64,000 nt of DNA from Conexivisphaera sp049976725. GTDB lineage: Archaea; Thermoproteota; Nitrososphaeria; Conexivisphaerales; Conexivisphaeraceae. Below, piece after piece: positions 58,454 to 64,000 of this stretch (position 1 is the first letter of the stretch; every line of letters begins with the position of its first letter). The translations under genes were made by a program, and so were the position numbers. The DNA lies in NCBI GenBank assembly GCA_049976725.1, contig JBMFHR010000003.1, positions 5,830-69,829 of the forward strand. Direction: 5' to 3'. The notes under the pieces were generated by a model. That model was not told the origin of the DNA. It did no database searches and saw nothing but the letters and a program-made list of their open reading frames with translations.

Positions 58454-59782
58454 TCACGCACTCGGCATCGGGCTAATTAAGTTATTCCTGACGAGGATCT
58501 CCAGCGTCTCCCTGGACTGCTTTATCATGGAGTAGGCGTGGTCGTAGATCTCGTCCTTGGACAACTTGACCCTGGCCAGCCCCAGCTCTATCGCCTTGAG
58601 CCCCACGGCTGTGGCAACCCTCGGGTAAACCTCCCACTCCTCCATCGTCGGTATTATGTATTCCTCCGAGAGGCCGCGCTCCTCGGCGTACTTGGCCAGC
58701 TCCAGCGCAGCCGTTATCACCATCTCGTCCAGTATCTTCTTGGCCCTCACGTCGAGCGTCCCCCTGAAGACCGCGGGGAACACGAGGCTGTTGTTTATCT
58801 GGTTGGGGAAGTCGCTCCTGCCGGTCGCGACTATCCTGGCCCCCGCCTCCTTGGCCTCCCACGGCCATATCTCGGGCACCGGGTTGGCCTCCGCGAACAC
58901 TATGGCGTTATCCTTCATCTTCATGACGTGCTCCTTCCTCACCACGCCCGGACCGGGAGTCGAGGCGGCTATCAGGACGTCGGCGCCCTTGATCGCCTCG
59001 TCCAGCCCGCCGGACACGCGCTCCCCGTTCGTCTTGAGGGCCAGCTCGTACTTCCACGGATGGTTCAGCTGCAGCTTGTCCATGTCCTCCCTCTCCGGGT
59101 GCAGCGCGCCCTTGCTGTCTATCAGTATTATCTTCTTGGGGTCCGCGCCCGCCGCTATTATGAGCCTGGCGCCCGCGATGTTCGCGGCGCCGGCGCCCAG
59201 CATGACGATCTTGACGTCGCTCAGCTTCTTGCCCACGACCTTCAGCGCGTTGACGAGCCCGGCCAGCGTGGCTGCCGCGGTGCCCAGCTGGTCGTCGTGC
59301 CACACGGGGATGTCGAGGGTCTCCCTGAGCCTGTCCAGGAGGTAGAAGCAGTCGGGCTGGGCTATGTCCTCCAGGTTTATCCCGCCGAAGGCCGGGGACA
59401 CGCGCTCGGCCACCTCGGCGAGCTCCTCCTTGGTCCTGGCCCTGACGACCAGCGGGAACGCGTCGACCCCTCCCAGGTACTTGAATATCATGGCCTTGCC
59501 CTCCATGACGGGCAGCGCCGCCTCGGGGCCGATGTTCCCCAGCCCCAGGACCCTGGTGCCGTTCGTAAGAACCGCTATCGTGTTCCACCTGCTGGTGAGC
59601 TCGAAGCTCTTGTCGGGATCCTTGGCTATGGTATTGGACACCCCGGCCACGCCGGGCGTGTACCATATGGAGAAATCGTCGAGCGACCTCACCGGAACCT
59701 TGGGCACGATCTGTATCTTGCCGCCGTAGAACTTGCTCAGCGAAACCGCCGTCCTGTAGTACTCCTCAGTCTTCTCGCTCAT
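58454..59782 (-). CDS. NAD(P)-dependent malic enzyme (decarboxylating)
   Basis: 442 residues. WYTPGVAGVSNTIA, LGLGNIGPEAALPVMEGKAMIFKYLGGVDAFPL and NAD-binding VMLGAGAANIAGA are diagnostic; FAEANPVPEIWPWEA is the second signature. It converts malate to pyruvate and CO2. The normally invariant DDQHGT motif reads DDQLGT, a His to Leu change in the metal/substrate region. Starts at ATG 59782, below TATA 59806-59813; the GNAT gene follows. Confidence 0.92.
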   Translation of the reverse strand: MSEKTEEYYRTAVSLSKFYGGKIQIVPKVPVRSLDDFSIWYTPGVAGVSNTIAKDPDKSFELTSRWNTIAVLTNGTRVLGLGNIGPEAALPVMEGKAMIFKYLGGVDAFPLVVRARTKEELAEVAERVSPAFGGINLEDIAQPDCFYLLDRLRETLDIPVWHDDQLGTAAATLAGLVNALKVVGKKLSDVKIVMLGAGAANIAGARLIIAAGADPKKIILIDSKGALHPEREDMDKLQLNHPWKYELALKTNGERVSGGLDEAIKGADVLIAASTPGPGVVRKEHVMKMKDNAIVFAEANPVPEIWPWEAKEAGARIVATGRSDFPNQINNSLVFPAVFRGTLDVRAKKILDEMVITAALELAKYAEERGLSEEYIIPTMEEWEVYPRVATAVGLKAIELGLARVKLSKDEIYDHAYSMIKQSRETLEILVRNNLISPMPSA

Positions 59783-59805
59783 CGAATCGGGCGTCCCCCG
59801 GGATC

Positions 59806-59813
59806 CCTTTTAC
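59806..59813 (-). promoter_or_regulatory. TATA box of malic enzyme
   Basis: GTAAAAGG on the minus strand, about 27 nt upstream of ATG 59782. Confidence 0.45.
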
Positions 59814-59894
59814 GTTTATCGTCCCAGGGCAGTTTCACTCACTGGCTAATTATTTACTATTACATACGTGCATGGGCCGCGCGGAGGGAGCTGG

Positions 59895-59968
59895 CGGGCC
59901 CGACGGGATTCGAACCCGCGACCGACCGGTTAAGAGCCGGTCGCTCTACCTGGCTGAGCTACGGGCCC
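59895..59968 (-). tRNA. tRNA-Lys (CUU)
   Basis: Acceptor GGGCCCG/CGGGCCC, anticodon stem ACCGG/CCGGT, loop CTCTTAA (anticodon CTT), T loop TTCGAAT, discriminator G. The next three bases (59892-59894) encode CCA. No intron. Confidence 0.94.
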
Positions 59969-59989
59969 CTGGGGGCACTTCCGGCCGCG

Positions 59990-59997
59990 TTATTTAA
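59990..59997 (-). promoter_or_regulatory. TATA box of tRNA-Lys
   Basis: TTAAATAA on the minus strand, about 26 nt upstream of the tRNA. Confidence 0.6.
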
Positions 59998-60049
59998 GCT
60001 TGACCGCGATCGGCGCCGCCGGGTCCGGCCACTCCCGGGCACTGCTAAC

Positions 60050-60057
60050 GATAATTA
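60050..60057 (+). promoter_or_regulatory. TATA box of dphB
   Basis: GATAATTA (within 60050-60057), about 28 nt upstream of ATG 60082. Confidence 0.5.
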
Positions 60058-60081
60058 GGCACGCCCTCGTCGGCCCGTCGG

Positions 60082-61173
60082 ATGACGCTCGTGATGGTGG
60101 GCATGGGCATACACGGCGCCCGGGGGATGCCCGCAGGCGCCATCGACGACCTGAGGAAGTGCGGCCGCGTGCTGCTCGACGCCTACACGACTCCGCTCGA
60201 CGTGTCGAGGACGCTGGAGGAGCTGCGCGATCTCCTGGGAGTGGAGGTCGTGGCGGCCGGGAGGGAGGCGCTCGAGGACGCGGCCGCCCTGGCTAGGGAG
60301 GCGGCCGCGGGGTGCCTGGGGTTGGTGGTTCCCGGCGACGTCTTCGCCGCGACGACCCACGAAGCTATACGGCAGGAAGCGCTGAGATCTGGCATCGAGG
60401 TCAGGGTCTGGCACTCCTCCAGCGTGGTGAACGCGGCGCTCGGCAGGCTGGGGCTGCACCTGTACAAGTTGGGCTTCGTGGGGACCCTCGTGGAGGGGCC
60501 CCCTCAGGCCGCCTACAGGGTCTACTTCGGCGTCACGAATGCCCTCAGGAACAACCAGCACTCGCTGATCCTGATCCAGCACGATGCCGCCAGCGGCGAG
60601 GGACTGGACGTGGGCACCGCCCTCGGCCTCCTGAGGGAGGCGGAGGAGTCCTGGCGCCTAGGGACCTTCGACGGCAGCCGGGTAATAGTGGTGGTCTCCA
60701 GGCTCTACTCCGGCTCGGAGGGCATAAGGGTCATCAGGCTGGAGGACGCGGCGTCGGCTTCCTTCGGCGATCACCCGCACACGATAGTGGTGCCTGGGCG
60801 CCTGCACTACACGGAGGCCGAGTCCCTGCGGCTGGTGACCGGCGCGCCCGAGGATCTGCTCTCGGACGCGGGCCGCCTCCCCGCCTCGCTCGGGGCAAGG
60901 CTCGCCAGGACGGCGATAGATAAGACGAGGAGGGCGTTGCCCAAGTTCAGGGCTTCGCTGGGGGCCTCTCCCGGCGTGGGTGCGGTGTTGGAGAACGTTG
61001 ACAGCTACCTGTCGGACGCCGAGAGGTTCCTCTCGGAAGGCAACGTGGAGCTGGCGATCGCCGAGGCCGGGTACGCGGAGGGCCTGCTCGATTCCCTCAG
61101 GCTCCTGGGGATGGCGGCCGTGGACTGGCGAACTACCTCGCCAGGCCGGAGGACACTGGATCCTCGGGCTTGA
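60082..61173 (+). CDS. dphB: Diphthine synthase DphB fused to a C-terminal DUF357 domain
   Basis: 363 residues; DphB alone is about 250-265. Residues 1-262 match the SAM-dependent diphthine synthase: DAYTTPLD, VVPGDVFAATTHEAIRQEA, GIEVRVWHSSSVVNAALGRLGLHLYKLG. It methylates the aminocarboxypropyl-His of EF-2 on the way to diphthamide. From about residue 270 a linker leads to a helical DUF357-like domain (VDSYLSDAERFLSEGNVELAIAEAGYAEGLLDSLRLLG). DUF357 normally occurs as a small separate archaeal protein. The 3' end overlaps truD by 41 bp. Monocistronic with its own promoter. Confidence 0.9.
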   Translation: MTLVMVGMGIHGARGMPAGAIDDLRKCGRVLLDAYTTPLDVSRTLEELRDLLGVEVVAAGREALEDAAALAREAAAGCLGLVVPGDVFAATTHEAIRQEALRSGIEVRVWHSSSVVNAALGRLGLHLYKLGFVGTLVEGPPQAAYRVYFGVTNALRNNQHSLILIQHDAASGEGLDVGTALGLLREAEESWRLGTFDGSRVIVVVSRLYSGSEGIRVIRLEDAASASFGDHPHTIVVPGRLHYTEAESLRLVTGAPEDLLSDAGRLPASLGARLARTAIDKTRRALPKFRASLGASPGVGAVLENVDSYLSDAERFLSEGNVELAIAEAGYAEGLLDSLRLLGMAAVDWRTTSPGRRTLDPRA

Positions 61174-62206
61174 GGAGCTCCCTCAGCACTACCGTCGCGT
61201 AGCTGCCGCGCTGCAACAGCATCTTCAGGACCGTGGCGCCGTCGTCCTCGCGGTGCCTCATCGCGCCGACGATGACTGCGGGCCTCCAGCTGCCCTCGGC
61301 GCTGACCTCCGGCATCTCGTCCACGTAGAAGTCCCGGGAGCTCACGCCCTCATCCCTGAGGACGGCGTTGAGCGCCCCGGAGTACTCGTCCCCCCTGCTC
61401 CTGTACGAGTAACCCGGCACCGGCGCCGATGGGACCGCGGCGACCCCGTCGGCCGGTTCCGCCCTGGGCTCCTCGATCGCCCTCGGGAAGGGGCGCCTCA
61501 CCACCCTGTGCGAAACGGCCGAGCGCCTGGGCAGCTCCCCCCGCTCCACTAGGAGGCGGCTGAGCGCCATGTTGAACAGGTACGACTGGTACGCGTTCAC
61601 CATCAGCTTCCGCAGGCGCAGCGGCATTGACCTGAGCGACCTCCAGTCGGGGCACGCGCGCGGATCGTGCTTCACGATGCACCTGCCCACGGCCTGGTTC
61701 TGGTTCACCGCGCCGAACCTCTGGTAGCCGAAGAAGTTGGCGATCATCCCGGAATCCAGCGCCCGCGAGATCTCCTCGGCTGGGCCGCCGTGGCTTCCGG
61801 TCACCCTGATCGCGAACGCGTTGCCCGCGAAGTGCCCGGGCCCGAGCTCCTCCCAGAATCCGATGAGCCTGGCTCTCCAGCCGGGTCCCTCGAGGGATTC
61901 AACCGCGGGGCCCGCCCTGGCGCACTGCATGAACTGCGTGGTGACCGCCTGCCTGTCCTTGAGGCCCCAGAACCTGATCCTGCAACCGAGCCTCCTGCCA
62001 AGCTCCTCCGCCACGTCGATCGTGTTCCTGCCGATCTTGGTCACGGTGAACGTCGGCACCGGTCCCCGCCCCGGCCTCTCCGAGAGCACCTCTGCCACGA
62101 TGAAGTCCTCCGGCCTCCCCTTGACGGAGCCGGGGAGCGCGCGCGCTCCCGTGGAGTAGGCCAGCATGCCGAGCTGCACGTCCAGCTCGGGGGGCACCAC
62201 GCGCAT
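61133..62206 (-). CDS. truD: tRNA pseudouridine synthase D
   Basis: 357 residues. The catalytic Asp is D84 in WGLKDRQAVTTQ; NFFGYQRFG and the insertion (TRUD) domain follow; GDEYSGALNAVL lies near the C-terminus. TruD/Pus7-type enzymes modify U13 of tRNAs and, in archaea, U35 of some. The gene is convergent with dphB (41 bp overlap). Start ATG 62206. Confidence 0.93.
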   Translation of the reverse strand: MRVVPPELDVQLGMLAYSTGARALPGSVKGRPEDFIVAEVLSERPGRGPVPTFTVTKIGRNTIDVAEELGRRLGCRIRFWGLKDRQAVTTQFMQCARAGPAVESLEGPGWRARLIGFWEELGPGHFAGNAFAIRVTGSHGGPAEEISRALDSGMIANFFGYQRFGAVNQNQAVGRCIVKHDPRACPDWRSLRSMPLRLRKLMVNAYQSYLFNMALSRLLVERGELPRRSAVSHRVVRRPFPRAIEEPRAEPADGVAAVPSAPVPGYSYRSRGDEYSGALNAVLRDEGVSSRDFYVDEMPEVSAEGSWRPAVIVGAMRHREDDGATVLKMLLQRGSYATVVLRELLKPEDPVSSGLAR

Positions 62207-62256
62207 GCCGCCGTTGCGGCCGGCCGGCCTCCTATAGCTTTAGGGCCTCGATGCGC

Positions 62257-62640
62257 TCACAGCAGCTTGAGATCGCCCGTCACGCGGTCAACTTCCCCGA
62301 CGGGCGCCGGCCCTATCCCCACGCACGTGATGGTCCCTGGCTCCAGCTGGGTCAATCCCCTGTCCGCTATGAGCGCCGTCGGTATCCCCGCGGCCCGCGC
62401 CGCCTCGTACCTGCGCATCAGCTCGTCCAGGTCCTTAACCTTGGTCACTATCTTGGGTTGCCCCTCGGAGAGCCACTCGGCGGCCCAGCCGGGCCTGGAC
62501 TTCTCGGCCTCCTTGAGCGCGGAGACGGCCGCATGAGCGACCTGCGCCGCCAGCTTGCCCCTGCCCATCGCTATGTCAGTGCGGACCACTATCACCTGCT
62601 TGTACCTGTAAGCATACCCGCGCTCCTCGGGATCGACCAA
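62257..62640 (-). CDS. pth2: Peptidyl-tRNA hydrolase 2
   Basis: About 127 residues. RYKQVIVVRTDIAMGRGKLAAQVAHAAV is the classical N-terminal strand-helix with the catalytic residues and GLTQLEPGTITCVGIGPAP the C-terminal signature. It frees peptides from peptidyl-tRNA. The frame is open to ATG 62724, but a TATA element at 62665-62672 lies about 28 nt above TTG 62640, which yields the usual length and a leaderless start; the longer N-terminus (GRGGPRGPADRP) looks non-coding. Confidence 0.92.
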   Translation of the reverse strand: MVDPEERGYAYRYKQVIVVRTDIAMGRGKLAAQVAHAAVSALKEAEKSRPGWAAEWLSEGQPKIVTKVKDLDELMRRYEAARAAGIPTALIADRGLTQLEPGTITCVGIGPAPVGEVDRVTGDLKLL

Positions 62641-62664
62641 CGGTAGCGCGTCGCCGGTCCCTGG

Positions 62665-62672
62665 AATTAACG
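62665..62672 (-). promoter_or_regulatory. TATA box of pth2
   Basis: Within ACGTTAATTCC on the minus strand, about 28 nt upstream of TTG 62640. Confidence 0.5.
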
Positions 62673-62790
62673 TTGCTGGTCGATCGGCAGGCCCGCGCGG
62701 GCCTCCCCTCCCGAACCGGGCCATTTGGGTCGAGGGAACCCGGATCCGAATCCGGAAACGAAAAAAGCTCGTCGGGGCCTTTGGACGGGC

Positions 62791-63948
62791 GTGCGGCGCG
62801 ACGTCGCGGTGGTCGGCGGCGGCCCGGCTGGCCTCTCGGCGGCGGCCCGGCTGGCCTCGATGGGCTACTCAGTCCTGCTCCTGGAGGACGACAGCGAGAT
62901 AGGCTACCCTGTCAAGTGCGCCGGCATAATCTCGTCCGATGGCCTCTCGGTGATAGCCGGTGCCTGCGGCCGCGCCCCGGACGGAGTCAGGTTGGAGAGC
63001 GGCGAGGTCGAGGTGCTGGGGCACGGCAGGATCGAGCTGGGAATAGGCGGCCTCGGCGCCTTCGCGGTAGATCGTCGGGCGATCGATAGGTGCCTCTTCG
63101 ACGCCGCGGCCTCGCACGGCGTCGACCTCAGGCTCTCGGAGAGGGCGCTCGACGTGTCACCGGGCGCCGTGACGACCAGGAGGGACCGCTACGAGGCCAG
63201 GGCGATAGTGGATTCCAGGGGCGCTCCCGCGTATCCCAGGAAGGATCGCCTGCTCAGCGCCACACAGTACTTCTGCCGCACCAGGGGGGCGGCGCGCGAG
63301 GGCCACGTGAGGATAATAGTCGACAAGGGCTCGTCGCGCGAGTACTTCTTCTGGGAGGTCTGGACGCGCGGCGGCGAGCTCCTCGTAGGCGGCGCCGGCA
63401 GGTCCCCAGCCTCCGTGGAAGCGATGGTGGACTCCCTCCGCGCCAGGGCTGACTGCGCTCCCTTCAGGGTGGTGAGATCCCCCATAGTGGTGGGCGGCTT
63501 CGCGGGGCCGGGATCGAGGGGGGTCTTCAGGGTGGGGGATTCCGCGGGCAACGCGAAGCCGCTGACCGGAGGAGGCGACGTGCTGAGCCTGGTCGCTTCG
63601 GAGATGGCCTCCAGGGCCATTTCAGGCTACCTGGACGGCGAGCTGAGCCTGGCGGAATCGCACGCGCTCTACGGGCGCTCCTGGAGGACCAGGTATGGCA
63701 GGGAGGAATCGGCCCAGCTGGCGCTCCGCGGGCTCTACGAGCGCATGGATGGGGACGATGTGTGGGACGCATTGGAGAAGCTCAGGGATGCCGGCGCGCT
63801 CGACAGGATCAACGCGGGCTTCGACTCGCTCGGCGGATGGCTGATCGCCTCGCTGGGCGTCAGGGTCCTGGGCGGGATGATCCTGAGGCGCCTGCGCGCC
63901 GCGGCGGGGCACCGGGACGCGGCTTCCGCGGGTGCCGAGAGCTCGTAG
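62791..63948 (+). CDS. Geranylgeranyl reductase family FAD protein (second copy)
   Basis: About 385 residues. RRDVAVVGGGPAGLSAAARLA carries the FAD loop, YPVKCAGIIS is the GGR-type Cys motif, and GDSAGNAKPLTGGGD the second flavin motif; these are closer to the classic digeranylgeranylglycerophospholipid reductase than the copy at 23649-24713. It probably reduces isoprenoid double bonds of ether lipids at the membrane. GTG 62791 is preferred to ATG 62725, which adds a Pro/Asn/Arg-rich stretch; an A-rich stretch at 62758-62766 could serve as a weak TATA. Confidence 0.85.
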   Translation: MRRDVAVVGGGPAGLSAAARLASMGYSVLLLEDDSEIGYPVKCAGIISSDGLSVIAGACGRAPDGVRLESGEVEVLGHGRIELGIGGLGAFAVDRRAIDRCLFDAAASHGVDLRLSERALDVSPGAVTTRRDRYEARAIVDSRGAPAYPRKDRLLSATQYFCRTRGAAREGHVRIIVDKGSSREYFFWEVWTRGGELLVGGAGRSPASVEAMVDSLRARADCAPFRVVRSPIVVGGFAGPGSRGVFRVGDSAGNAKPLTGGGDVLSLVASEMASRAISGYLDGELSLAESHALYGRSWRTRYGREESAQLALRGLYERMDGDDVWDALEKLRDAGALDRINAGFDSLGGWLIASLGVRVLGGMILRRLRAAAGHRDAASAGAESS

Positions 63949-64000
63949 GGATGTTTCATCCGCGGATCGTTTCGCCCCCTCCATCCGGGTGAGCGGCGAT

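Noticed and set aside
1..64000. CRISPR arrays, insertion sequences, inteins
   Set aside because: No regularly spaced repeats, transposase genes or terminal inverted repeats are seen, and the rpoA, atpA and rtcB genes are uninterrupted.

Overview
The window is a GC-rich archaeal chromosome segment that strongly favours AGG for Arg and ATA for Ile, a codon habit common in hyperthermophilic archaea. It encodes archaeal/eukaryote-type information processing throughout: EF-2, EF-1alpha, aIF2beta, aIF1A, an archaeal exosome with SBDS, a 20S proteasome alpha subunit, topoisomerase VI, RFC large subunit, RtcB and an archaeal RNA polymerase. The largest polymerase subunit is one unsplit gene (A' and A'' fused). 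That state is known from korarchaeal, thaumarchaeal, aigarchaeal and Asgard lineages and not from classical crenarchaea or euryarchaea. My best guess is a thermophilic TACK-type archaeon, possibly korarchaeal; this is inference. Most transcription units have a TATA box about 25-30 nt upstream of the start codon, so leaderless translation looks dominant, often from GTG or TTG.

Layout. 1-5.0 kb: the start of a pelota gene, EF-2, tRNA-Gly, a flavoprotein disulfide reductase and a convergent unknown gene. 5.1-13.7 kb (minus strand): a gene train from one promoter (mtnA, SBDS, rrp4, rrp41, rrp42, L37Ae, pcc1, prefoldin beta, DHH phosphoesterase, two ECF ATPases, EcfT), then a zinc protein with its own promoter. 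13.7-14.7 kb: proteasome alpha and tRNA-Arg. 14.8-23.6 kb: a V/A-type ATP synthase with subunit I inverted and an extra 55-residue ORF. 23.6-28.6 kb: geranylgeranyl reductase family protein, S-adenosylhomocysteine hydrolase, an MTA/SAH deaminase and a methylthiotransferase. 28.8-34.9 kb: a divergent FtsZ-like protein, then aIF2beta, DUF424, aIF1A, Rio1, a KH protein and topoisomerase VI B/A.

34.8-41.1 kb: two tRNAs (one with an intron), an aminotransferase, an ornithine-cyclodeaminase family protein, an AbrB-PhoU protein and indolepyruvate oxidoreductase IorAB. 41.1-45.4 kb: rtcB with a small zinc-finger gene, facing a tRNA-splicing endonuclease, then a UbiA prenyltransferase and RFC-L. 45.5-46.2 kb: a decayed MFS transporter and tRNA-Arg. 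46.2-57.9 kb: a phosphoribosyltransferase, an unknown gene, then rpoH-rpoB-rpoA-L30e-nusA-S12-S7-EF-1alpha. 57.9-64 kb: GNAT, malic enzyme, tRNA-Lys, a diphthine synthase fused to DUF357, TruD, Pth2 and a second GGR-family oxidoreductase.

Linked themes are tRNA maturation (RtcB, EndA, TruD, Pth2, Pcc1, methylthiotransferase, an intron-bearing tRNA), SAM by-product recycling (mtnA, SAHH, SAH/MTA deaminase) and diphthamide on EF-2. The points most worth a second look are a GTPase-motif-less FtsZ-like protein, the head-to-head tRNA splicing locus with its unknown zinc finger, an EndA lacking its catalytic His, the DphB-DUF357 fusion beside an unusual EF-2 loop, and genes that appear to have lost a normal start or stop codon.
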